A DNA stretch of 64,000 nt from Rhodoferax sp. (GTDB taxonomy: Bacteria > Pseudomonadota > Gammaproteobacteria > Burkholderiales > Burkholderiaceae_C), in assembly GCF_028689295.1 (NCBI RefSeq), contig NZ_JAQTWL010000004.1, forward strand, positions 62,001 to 126,000. Direction: 5' to 3'. Of this stretch, positions 55,844-64,000 are shown piece after piece (the stretch's first letter is position 1; each line of letters opens with the position of its first letter). Position numbers and translations under genes: made by a program. Below the pieces are notes generated by a model. That model ran no database searches, was not told the origin of the DNA, and was given only the letters and a program-made list of their open reading frames with translations.

Positions 55844-56510
55844 CTGACATGCCCAGCTCGGTGCAGAGTTTGAGTACGGTGGCTTTGAGCTGGGCCACTT
55901 CGGCTTCGAGCTGCTCGATGCGCGCCAGGGTACCGGGCGAGCCGTCTGCGCCACGGAAGCTGCCGGATTGGGCGAATTGCGCTTCATCCACCGGGCCGCA
56001 CAGCAAATGGGCCCAGCGCTGTTCGCGGGCACCGGGGGCGCGCGCCAGCCTGATCGCCAGCGGGCCGCCTTTATCAAGCGACCGGTCCTGCAACTCTTCC
56101 AGAAAGCCTTCGACCGAGGAGATGTCGGCAAACTTGTACCAGCGTTCGGTGTTCAGTCGCAGCTCTGCAGCGGTTTGCGGGCCGCGCAGCATCAGCAGGC
56201 CCAGCAACACCGCCGACTGCTCGGGCACACCCGCGCCGCGCTGGAAGTTGTGTTCATAACGCGTCACGCGCCCGGAAGTGTTGGCGCGCACCAGCGACAG
56301 GTTCATCAGGTTGTCCAGCGCGCAGGCCACATCGGCCTCGCTCAGGTCCATCACCGGGTCGCGGCTGCTTTTCTGGTTGCAGCCCAGCATCAGCGAATTG
56401 AGTGACAGCGGGTAGCTGTCGGGCACGGTGCGGGCCTTTTCCATCAGGGTGCCGAGTACGCGGGCCTCGACAGGGGTGAGGGTCAGGGAAGTCACGGGGG
56501 TCAAAGTCAT
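55830..56510 (-). CDS. YceH family protein (DUF480)
   Basis: A 226-residue protein with two winged-helix-like halves: [20 protein letters not shown] at the start, then [14 protein letters not shown], and [21 protein letters not shown] opening the second half. This is the YceH/DUF480 family. Its function is unknown; a DNA- or RNA-binding role is suggested by fold. The C-terminus is a coiled coil ([18 protein letters not shown]). It converges on the second TctC gene with 14 bases of overlap and diverges from purN by 13 bases. Confidence 0.88.
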   Translation of the reverse strand: MTLTPVTSLTLTPVEARVLGTLMEKARTVPDSYPLSLNSLMLGCNQKSSRDPVMDLSEADVACALDNLMNLSLVRANTSGRVTRYEHNFQRGAGVPEQSAVLLGLLMLRGPQTAAELRLNTERWYKFADISSVEGFLEELQDRSLDKGGPLAIRLARAPGAREQRWAHLLCGPVDEAQFAQSGSFRGADGSPGTLARIEQLEAEVAQLKATVLKLCTELGMSATAP

Positions 56511-56523
56511 AATTCAGCCAAGT

Positions 56524-57117
56524 ATGAAAAACATCGTCATTTTGATCTCAGGCGGCGGTTCCAACATGGCTGCCATCGTGAAAGCCGCACAGCGCGAGGG
56601 CTGGGTGGAAAAGTACGGTGCCCGGGTGGCCGCTGTCATCAGCAACAAGGCCGAGGCACCTGGGCTGCAGTTTGCCAGCGCGCACGGCATTGTCACCGAG
56701 GTGCTCGACCACAAGGCTTTTCCGAGTCGCGAGGCATTTGACGCCGCGCTGGCGCAGCTGATTGACCGTTATGACAACCCCGGCCAACCAGTGCTGGTGC
56801 TACTGGCGGGCTTCATGCGCATCCTGACGACAGGGTTTGTCAACCGTTATGCCGGGCGGCTGGTCAATATCCACCCGTCGCTGTTGCCCGCGTTCAGCGG
56901 CCTGCACACGCATCAGCGCGCCATTGACGCCGGCTGCCAGGTGGCAGGGGCCACGGTGCATCTGGTGACGCCTGAGCTGGACCATGGCCCGATCCTGGCG
57001 CAGGCCGTGGTGCCGGTGCTGTCGGGCGACACGGCTGACGCGCTCAGGGCGCGGGTGCTGACGCAGGAGCATCTGATTTACCCGCAGGCGATTGCCGGCT
57101 TGCTGCAGAAAATGTAG
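56524..57117 (+). CDS. purN: Phosphoribosylglycinamide formyltransferase
   Basis: Third step of purine synthesis: transfers formyl from N10-formyl-THF to GAR. The 197-residue protein starts MKNIVILISGGGSNMAAI and has LLAGFMRIL, the catalytic NIHPSLLPAFSGLHTHQRAI (Asn-His) and HLVTPELDHGPILAQ (Asp). Family length matches. The start at 56524 begins the first strand; longer in-frame starts would overlap the divergent yceH gene. It converges on the efflux permease with a 22-base gap. Confidence 0.95.
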   Translation: MKNIVILISGGGSNMAAIVKAAQREGWVEKYGARVAAVISNKAEAPGLQFASAHGIVTEVLDHKAFPSREAFDAALAQLIDRYDNPGQPVLVLLAGFMRILTTGFVNRYAGRLVNIHPSLLPAFSGLHTHQRAIDAGCQVAGATVHLVTPELDHGPILAQAVVPVLSGDTADALRARVLTQEHLIYPQAIAGLLQKM

Positions 57118-57139
57118 GACCTTTCGACGGAAAAGTGCG

Positions 57140-58345
57140 CTACTCGTGCCGCAGCGCCTCGATGGGGTCGAGCCGGGCGGCACGGCGCGCCGGGAAGTAG
57201 CCGAACAGCACGCCGATGCCGGCTGAAAACAGGAACGCAATCACGTTCACCCCGGGGTTGAAGACAAACGGCACCTCCATGAACCTGGCCAGGCCGATCG
57301 ATGCGCCCGTGGCCAGCACAATGCCGATCACCCCGCCCAGGGCAGCCAGCACCACGGCTTCTATCAAAAACTGCAACAACACCTCGCGCTCCAGCGCGCC
57401 AATGGCCAGGCGCAGGCCGATCTCGCGGGTGCGTTCGGTCACGCTCACCAGCATGATGTTCATGATGCCGATGCCGCCCACCAGCAGGCTCACTGCCGCC
57501 ACGGCACCGAGCAGCGTGGTCATGACCTTGGTGGTGCCCGACAGGGTTTCACCGAGCTGCTTGGTGTCGAGCACGTTGAAGTTGTCTTCGTCGTTCTGGG
57601 CCAGCTTGCGCCGCTCGCGCAGCAGTTCGGTAATGCCGGCCTTGATGCGCTCGGGGTCGGCACCATCCGCCATCGACACCATCAGGGTATTGACGCGGGT
57701 GTTCCCAGTGATGCGCCGCTGCAGCGTGTGCAGCGGCATCAGCACCACGTCATCCTGGTCATTGCCAAAAGCGCCCTGGCCCTTGGCTGCGAGCACGCCA
57801 ATGACCTCGCAACTAATTTGCTTGACGCGCATTGACGCGCCCACCGCCGCGCGACTGCCAAACAGCTCGCGGCGCACGGTTTCGCCGATCAGGCAGACAC
57901 CCGCACCCGCCACTTGTTCATCGTCGGTGAACTCCCGGCCATCTGCCAGTTTCCAGTTGCCGGTGAACAGCCACCGGTTGTTGCTGCCAATGATGCTGCT
58001 GCTCCAATTGCGGCCGTCGAGCACCAGCACTGCGCTGCTGCGCGCCTCGGGCGCCACGGCCGCGATGCTGCCGATCTGGCTGGCAATGGCCTCGGCATCG
58101 GCTTCCTTGAAAGCCGGCGCGCCACCGCCACCGCCGCCCATCATGCGTTGCCCCGGGCGCACTTGCAGCAGGTTGGTGCCAAGGCCCGAAATCTGGTTTT
58201 GAATGGCGAGTGTGGCGCCGTTGCCCACGGTAACCATGGTGATGACGGCGCTGACCCCGATCACGATGCCCAGAATGGTCAGGAACGAGCGCAGCAAGTT
58301 GCGCCGAATCGAGCGCATGGCGAGCAGCAGGGTACTGAGCCACAT
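57140..58345 (-). CDS. MacB-type ABC transporter permease (FtsX-like)
   Basis: A 401-residue permease: an N-terminal helix (FLTILGIVIGVSAVITMVTVG), a large periplasmic part with a Gly-rich stretch (about 80-86), and a C-terminal three-helix bundle ending RRAARLDPIEALRHE, typical of MacB permeases. It lacks the fused ATPase, which is the separate gene before it; the ATG stands one base after that stop. It works with the HlyD-type adaptor and the TolC-like protein upstream. Its export substrate is unknown; macrolides, heme and siderophores are options in the family. Confidence 0.9.
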   Translation of the reverse strand: MWLSTLLLAMRSIRRNLLRSFLTILGIVIGVSAVITMVTVGNGATLAIQNQISGLGTNLLQVRPGQRMMGGGGGGAPAFKEADAEAIASQIGSIAAVAPEARSSAVLVLDGRNWSSSIIGSNNRWLFTGNWKLADGREFTDDEQVAGAGVCLIGETVRRELFGSRAAVGASMRVKQISCEVIGVLAAKGQGAFGNDQDDVVLMPLHTLQRRITGNTRVNTLMVSMADGADPERIKAGITELLRERRKLAQNDEDNFNVLDTKQLGETLSGTTKVMTTLLGAVAAVSLLVGGIGIMNIMLVSVTERTREIGLRLAIGALEREVLLQFLIEAVVLAALGGVIGIVLATGASIGLARFMEVPFVFNPGVNVIAFLFSAGIGVLFGYFPARRAARLDPIEALRHE

Positions 58346-58346
58346 G

Positions 58347-59086
<740 letters not shown>

Positions 59087-59090
<4 letters not shown>

Positions 59091-60403
59091 GGCTTGCTGG
59101 CGGCGCCTGCGCGCTGGTCGATGATGACAGCCATGCCCTCGGTCAAATCCCCGCCGGTGATCTCGGTCATGCGGCCGTCGCTGATGCCGGGCGTGACGTT
59201 CACAGCCACTGGTGCGCCGTCTCGCAGCACCCAGACCTGTTTGGCGGCACCGCCTGTGGCTGATTTGCGGGCACCGTTGCGTGGCATGCGCGGCAGCACG
59301 CTGGCCATGATGTTGCTGCCGGAAGGGGCAGCAGCGGCACTGGTTTGCGGTGTGAAGCGCAGCGCGGTGTTGGGCACCAGCAATACGCCTTTTCGCTCGA
59401 CCGCGGTGATGGTGGCAGTGGCTGTCATGCCGGGACGCAGGCTCAGGTCTTCGTTTTTGACATCGAGCAGGGTCTGGTAGGTAACCACGTTGTCGGTGAT
59501 GGTGGAGCCATAGGCCACGCGGGTGATCGACGCCGGAAAGCGCCGGCTGGGGAAGGCGCTCACGGTAAAGCTGGCCGGCTGGCCGAACTTGACGCGGCCC
59601 ACGTCTGCTTCGTCCACGTTGACCTGCAGGCGCATCTGGCTCAAGTCTTCGGCCACGGTGAAAAGTGTCACGGCCTGCAGCGACGCGGCCACGGCGTTGC
59701 CGGGATCGACCGAGCGCGTCAGCACCACGCCGTTGGTGGGCGAGCGGATCGAGGCTTTGGACCGGTTGGTCTCGTCGGTGGCCAGCGAGGCGCGAGCAGA
59801 ATCTACGTTGGCGCGGGCGCTGGCCTCGACAGCGATGGCACGCTCATGCACAGCGCGGGCGCTGTCCAACTCGGTCTTGGACGGCACCTTGCCGCCCGAC
59901 AGCCTGGACACTTCTTCCAGCCGCGCCAGGCTGGCGCTACTTTCCTTGACGGTGGCTGCTGCCTGCGCCAATTGGGCCTGGGCGCTGGCCAGTGCGGCGC
60001 CTGAGCGCAGCACCTGGTCGTTGAGCTTGGCGGTGTCGAGCTCCACCAGCACTTGCCCCTTTTTGATGTGGTCGTTGACGTCCACCAGCACGCGCAGCAC
60101 GGTGCCCGAGAGCTCGCTGCCAATGCTGACTGAGCGCGTGGGCTGCAGCGTGCCATTGGCCGTGACCGTGAGCGTCAGGTCGCCTTTGCTGGCGGGCTCG
60201 GTGACATAGCTTGGCGCGGCATTGCGTTGCTGGCTTTGCTGCCAATAGTAATAGCCGCCGCCAGCGGCAATGAGTACAGCCAGAGCGACCCAGAGTGCGC
60301 GACGGCGCCACCAAACAGTCTTGTCTGGCTCGCGCAGCAGCGCCTGCAGGTCTCTGGTTTGCGGGCTACTGGCTTGGGGAACTTTTTGTGTGGAATCATT
60401 CAT
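59087..60403 (-). CDS. MacA-type periplasmic adaptor (HlyD/RND-MFP family)
   Basis: A 438-residue membrane-fusion protein. One N-terminal helix (about 37-52, ALWVALAVLIAAGGGYYYW) anchors it; then come a lipoyl half-motif (GTVLRVLVDVNDHIKKGQVL), a long coiled-coil hairpin (about 130-215) and the second lipoyl half and beta-barrel (RSPTNGVVLTRSVDPGNAV). It bridges the inner-membrane ABC pump and the outer-membrane channel. Start and stop are clear, the stop overlapping the ATPase gene. Residues about 345-385 form an Ala/Ser/Pro-rich insertion. Confidence 0.93.
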
Positions 60404-60425
60404 AGGGTGCTCTTTGTCTTGTGCA

Positions 60426-61814
60426 TTACCAGCCGCCGCCCATGGCTTTGATCAGGCGCACATGGCCTGTGCTGAGATCGGTTTGCACATTGGCCACGCT
60501 GACTTGCGCGCCCAACAGCGTGCGCTGGGTTTGCAGCACGGTTTGATAATCAACCAGGCCACTGTTATAGCTGTTTTGTGCCAGCAGGGCGGCGTTGTTG
60601 GCAGAGTTGACGGCTTGCTCCAGGTAGATCAGCCGTTCGCGATCATTTCGCAGGGCGATCAGGGCATCTTCAACTTCCTTGAGCGCTGTCAGCAGGGTGT
60701 TTTGGTAAGTCGCATGTGTTTGCGCCAGCACCGCTTGCTCAGCGCGCACCCGGGCTTTGGACGCGCCGCCGTCAAGAATAGGCATTGCCATACTGCCAAG
60801 TATCTGCGAGGCCACTGCAGCCCCATTGCTGAAACCCGCCAGGGTGAGCGCGGTCATGCCCAAGGAACCACCCAATTTGAACTTGGGCAAGCGGGCTTTC
60901 TGGGCAGCGTCGACGGATGCCAGTGCGGCGGTGATGCGCTCCTCGGCGGCACGCACATCGGCGCGCTGACGCAGGCTGTCTGCCGGAATCACGTCGGCAG
61001 CCTGCACGGCGATCTGTGGGATTGACCCGGCCGTCAGCAACTCAGCTTCGAGTTCATTGGGTTTTTGGCCCGTGAGCACCGCCAGGCTGTGCCGGGTTTG
61101 GTCCAGGCTGCTTTGCAGCGCCGGAAGTTGTGCCGCTGATTGCGCCTCTGCGGTCTTGGCCTGTTCAACTTCCAGCGAGGTCACCAGGCCTGCCTGCGCG
61201 CGCCACTGGGTAATTTGCAGGGTTTCTTGTTGGCTGCTCAGGTTGTGCCGGGCAATGTCCAGTTGGGCTTGCAGGCCGCGCAGTTGAATGTAGGCCAGGG
61301 CGACTTCGGCGGTCATGCTCAATTGCATGTCACGCAGATTTGCGTTTGCCACCTGCAGTTCGGCTTCGCTGCTGGCCACCGCGCTTTGGTTGGCGCCAAA
61401 CACGTCAATTTCCCAGCTGGCGTCCAGGCCACCTCTGAATGTGATGCTGGCCGGCCCGCCGTCCGACGTGTTGCGCTGCACCGAGCCGGACATCGACAGG
61501 TTAGGAAGGGTGGCGGCCAGGTTGACATCGCGTAGCGCGCGTGCCTGCTGCAGTGCGGCTTGGGATGAGAGGATGCTCGGGTTGGCCTGCATGGCCCGGG
61601 CGATCAGATCGGCCAGCAAGGGGTCGTGAAAGTCGTTCCACCAGGTGGCTTGGGTGAGCACCTTGGATGTACTGTCGTCCGGAGTTTCGTTCGGAAACAG
61701 GCTGGCGCAGCCGCCCAGTAGCAGGCTCAGAGACAGGGCCGTGGCGCAAGCCAGTCGAAGGCGCCGATTTGCCGGATCTGGCTGGGGCTTGAGGTGTTTG
61801 GGGTGCAAGATCAT
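60426..61814 (-). CDS. TolC-type outer membrane efflux lipoprotein (NodT family)
   Basis: A 462-residue outer-membrane channel. Signal peptide with lipobox LLLGGC, lipid-linked Cys at about 36, then two TolC repeat units with long coiled coils (RALRDVNLAATLPNLSMSGS, and a second around DAAQKARLPKFKLGGSLGM). NodT-like proteins join the inner pump through the adaptor. It is the first gene of the series with the adaptor 22 bases downstream, so the complete MacAB-TolC-like pump is encoded as one operon. Confidence 0.93.
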   Translation of the reverse strand: MILHPKHLKPQPDPANRRLRLACATALSLSLLLGGCASLFPNETPDDSTSKVLTQATWWNDFHDPLLADLIARAMQANPSILSSQAALQQARALRDVNLAATLPNLSMSGSVQRNTSDGGPASITFRGGLDASWEIDVFGANQSAVASSEAELQVANANLRDMQLSMTAEVALAYIQLRGLQAQLDIARHNLSSQQETLQITQWRAQAGLVTSLEVEQAKTAEAQSAAQLPALQSSLDQTRHSLAVLTGQKPNELEAELLTAGSIPQIAVQAADVIPADSLRQRADVRAAEERITAALASVDAAQKARLPKFKLGGSLGMTALTLAGFSNGAAVASQILGSMAMPILDGGASKARVRAEQAVLAQTHATYQNTLLTALKEVEDALIALRNDRERLIYLEQAVNSANNAALLAQNSYNSGLVDYQTVLQTQRTLLGAQVSVANVQTDLSTGHVRLIKAMGGGW

Positions 61815-61954
61815 CTTGGTTTGGGTCGCTTGAATGCTGTTCGTTCTGGATGATCGAGCAGGGGCAAGGCAACCCGAGTGTGCAACCTCATTTTGCCAGC
61901 CCGATGTCTGAGCGGTAAAGTTGATCGAAGTTCCCGTGGGACAATCGCTTCCCT

Positions 61955-63226
61955 ATGCATCCAAAAGCCCTCCTTGAAGCCTGTTCCGAACTGGTTCGCC
62001 TGACCCTCAAATTTGACCATCCGGCCGATGCCATTGTGTCGCGATTCTTTCGCGATCACCGTGGTTTCGGACCCCGCGAGCGCGCCACCCTGGCCGAAAC
62101 GGTTTATACCGTGCTGCGCAAAAAGCAGCTTTTTGAGCATTTTGCGCCATCCGGCAGCGGCCCCAAGGAGCGTCGCCTGGCGATTCTGGGGTTCTACGGC
62201 CCCGGCGACTTCCTGCGCAGCGCCCTGACCGAGCAGGAAATCAACTGGCTCGATCAGTGCGAAAAGATCAAGCCCGAGGACCTGATGGAGCGCCACCGCC
62301 ACAACTTGCCCGAGTGGTTGGTGCAGCCGCTCAAGGACCAGCTGGGTGACGAATTCTGGCCCCTGGTGGAGAGTTTCAACAAGGGCGCCGGGCTGGATTT
62401 GCGGGTCAACACCTTCAAGGCAAAGCGCGCCGACGTGCAAAAGGAACTCGCTGGTCTGGGCATCAAGGCGGTGCCGACGCCGTATTCACCCTGGGGCCTC
62501 CGCATTGCCGGCAAACCGGCGCTCAACAAAATGGAAGCCTTCAAGCGCGGCGACTTCGAGGTGCAGGACGAAGGCTCGCAACTGCTGGCCATGCTGCTCG
62601 ATGCCAAGCGCGGCGAGATGGTGGTCGATTTTTGCGCCGGTGCCGGTGGCAAGACACTGGCCATTGGCGCGACCATGCGCAGCACCGGGCGCCTGTATGC
62701 CTTCGACACCTCGGCGGGCCGGCTCGACGCGTTCAAGTCGCGACTGGCGCGCAGTGGCTTGTCAAATGTGCACCCGGCGGCCATTGCGCATGAGCGCGAT
62801 GACCGCGTCAAGCGCCTGAGCGGCAAGATCGACCGGGTGCTGGTGGATGCGCCGTGTACCGGCATGGGCACTTTGCGCCGCAACCCTGATCTGAAGTGGC
62901 GGCAAAACCAGCAGGCGGTCGATGAAATGGCTGTGCTGCAAGCCGCCATTTTGCAAAGTGCGGCGCGGCTGGTGAAGCCGGGCGGGCGCCTGGTTTATGC
63001 AACCTGCAGCGTGCTGCCGCAAGAAAACGAGGCTATCGCGCTGGCATTTTCCGAAGCCAACCAGGATTTTGCTGTGCAGGATGTGGGCGAGATTCTGACT
63101 GACTTGAAGGTTGAGCAAGCTGCCACCTTGTGCAGCGGTGGTGACAGTGGCCAGCGGTTCTTGCGCTTGTGGCCGCACCGGCACCAGACCGATGGTTTCT
63201 TTGCTGCGGTGTGGAAACGGGTATAG
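61955..63226 (+). CDS. RsmB/NOP-family rRNA cytosine-C5 methyltransferase
   Basis: AdoMet-dependent RNA methyltransferase of 423 residues. An NusB-like RNA-binding N-terminal part (about 1-130) precedes the catalytic Rossmann domain: VVDFCAGAGGKTLAIG (motif I), RVLVDAPCTGMGTLRRNPD (motif IV with a Cys) and YATCSVLPQENE (motif VI with the second Cys), the pair needed by m5C methyltransferases. It is closer to the RsmB/RsmF group than to tRNA enzymes, but the exact nucleotide modified cannot be read. The 140-base gap to the efflux gene is divergent and holds the promoters of both. Confidence 0.9.
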   Translation: MHPKALLEACSELVRLTLKFDHPADAIVSRFFRDHRGFGPRERATLAETVYTVLRKKQLFEHFAPSGSGPKERRLAILGFYGPGDFLRSALTEQEINWLDQCEKIKPEDLMERHRHNLPEWLVQPLKDQLGDEFWPLVESFNKGAGLDLRVNTFKAKRADVQKELAGLGIKAVPTPYSPWGLRIAGKPALNKMEAFKRGDFEVQDEGSQLLAMLLDAKRGEMVVDFCAGAGGKTLAIGATMRSTGRLYAFDTSAGRLDAFKSRLARSGLSNVHPAAIAHERDDRVKRLSGKIDRVLVDAPCTGMGTLRRNPDLKWRQNQQAVDEMAVLQAAILQSAARLVKPGGRLVYATCSVLPQENEAIALAFSEANQDFAVQDVGEILTDLKVEQAATLCSGGDSGQRFLRLWPHRHQTDGFFAAVWKRV

Positions 63227-63330
63227 GCTGGCGAGCAGGGGAAATACAGACCCTTTAAAATCCGGCCGTCGGGCACAACGTAAATGCTTGTTTTGTGCTG
63301 AGACTGATAATTATTAGAGAGACAAAGTTG

Positions 63331-64000
63331 ATGATTTCGTTGGATAACGCCTCGGTTTTTCAGGCGCTGCTGAACTGGGCTGCGCAGGGTGTCTGGACTT
63401 TGAGTGCGTGGCAATTGGTGCTGTTCACGCTGATCGTGACGCACATCACCATGATCAGCGTCACCATCTTTTTGCACCGCCATCAGGCGCACCGCGCGCT
63501 CGATCTGCACCCCATTGCCTCCCATTTTTTCCGCTTCTGGCTGTGGCTCACCACCGGACAGGTGACCAAGGAATGGGCTTCCATCCACCGCAAGCACCAC
63601 GCCAAATGCGAGCAACCCGATGACCCGCACAGCCCGCATGTGTATGGCATCAGGACTGTGCTGCTGCAGGGCTACGAGTTGTACCGCAAAGAGGCACAAA
63701 ACAAGGAAACCCTGGCGCGTTTTGGCCACGGCACGCCCGACGACTGGATCGAGCGCAATCTCTACACGCGGTTTTCTTTTGTCGGTGTGGCGCTGATGCT
63801 GCTGCTCGACCTGACACTGTTTGGCGCCGCAGGCCTGGCCGTGTGGGCGGTGCAAATGGCCTGGACGCCGGTGATGGCGGCCGGCATTGTCAACGGTGCG
63901 GCGCATTACTGGGGCTATCGCAATTTTGAAGCGCCCGATGCCAGCACCAACATCTCGCCCTGGGGCATCTTGATTGCGGGCGAAGAGCTGCACAACAACC
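63331..64000 (+). CDS. Acyl-lipid/acyl-CoA fatty acid desaturase (partial, C-terminus beyond window)
   Basis: Membrane di-iron desaturase that introduces a double bond, probably delta-9, into fatty acyl chains. The first 223 codons are visible. Hydrophobic helices occur at about 28-48 and 150-190. The histidine boxes are present: HRHQAH (first), HRKHH (second) and the start of the third at ELHNN near the edge. The ATG at 63331 follows a weak GAGAG. The family is about 370-400 aa, so roughly a third lies beyond the window. The upstream gap is 104 bases without a clear promoter. Confidence 0.9.
   Translation, partial: MISLDNASVFQALLNWAAQGVWTLSAWQLVLFTLIVTHITMISVTIFLHRHQAHRALDLHPIASHFFRFWLWLTTGQVTKEWASIHRKHHAKCEQPDDPHSPHVYGIRTVLLQGYELYRKEAQNKETLARFGHGTPDDWIERNLYTRFSFVGVALMLLLDLTLFGAAGLAVWAVQMAWTPVMAAGIVNGAAHYWGYRNFEAPDASTNISPWGILIAGEELHNN

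Overview
The window is a chromosomal segment of a betaproteobacterium, most likely Comamonadaceae (Rhodoferax/Polaromonas-like). I infer this from the gene order ompA / gyrA-serC-pheA-tyrA-aroA:cmk-rpsA-ihfB-lapA-lapB-hldA-hldD, the AroA-Cmk fusion, the Bug-type (TctC) solute receptors beside TctAB, and the split HldA kinase. Most of it is tightly packed housekeeping sequence, with many genes joined by ATGA/GTGA/TTGA start-stop overlaps. No interval without a gene exceeds about 260 bases.

Layout. 1-12823 (minus strand) is one long gene series: gyrA, serC, pheA, tyrA and the aroA-cmk fusion, then rpsA with its own terminator, ihfB, the LPS-assembly pair lapA/lapB and the heptose genes hldA/hldD (hldD is cut by the window edge). 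13070-13798 is an OmpA-family porin. 13951-19089 holds a MaoC-phosphotransacylase fusion with an acetate-type kinase, an rRNA pseudouridine synthase, an EI24/CysZ-like membrane protein and a CinA-type protein. 19090-24064 is the nitrogen-control block glnA - small secreted protein - ntrB - ntrC; glnA has a clear sigma-54 promoter and two upstream NtrC-like boxes. 24073-27089 (minus) is the coupled folate/DNA series thyA - EamA transporter - folA - xthA.

27120-37500 is the accessory region. A minus-strand series runs fic - hsdM - hsdS - DUF3800 protein - putative BECR-fold RNase - hsdR. It is a complete Type I restriction-modification system with two extra nuclease-like genes translationally coupled behind hsdS and a Fic AMP-transferase in front of hsdM. 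A divergent 418-aa protein of unknown function (HTH plus coiled coil) lies beside fic, and a tRNA-Ser(CGA) gene closes the region. A palindromic repeat that can act as a terminator separates it from thyA.

37784-44923 (minus) carries trpS with an extra C-terminal DUF1508-like domain, an M50 protease, a Sua5/YciO protein, an EamA transporter, a PHP phosphoesterase, recJ and a RpfE-like gene that contains an in-frame palindromic repeat. 45074-50891 (plus) carries lolC and lolD, a hemerythrin-like protein lacking two iron-ligand histidines, tatD, a spermidine-synthase-like protein and a GspE/PilB ATPase ending at a terminator. 50948-55843 is a tripartite tricarboxylate transporter cluster (TctC, TctB, TctA, an atypical SDR, a second TctC). 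The rest is yceH, purN, a MacAB-TolC-type efflux operon (minus), an RsmB/F-type rRNA methyltransferase and the start of a fatty-acid desaturase.

Besides the restriction island, the least expected observations are: two copies, 51 kb apart, of a REP-like hairpin whose stems show a compensatory base-pair change; a palindromic repeat translated in frame inside a protein; and two proteins (hemerythrin-like and SDR) that keep the family fold signature but lack key catalytic or ligand residues. All function calls come from reading sequence and motifs; no database search was possible.
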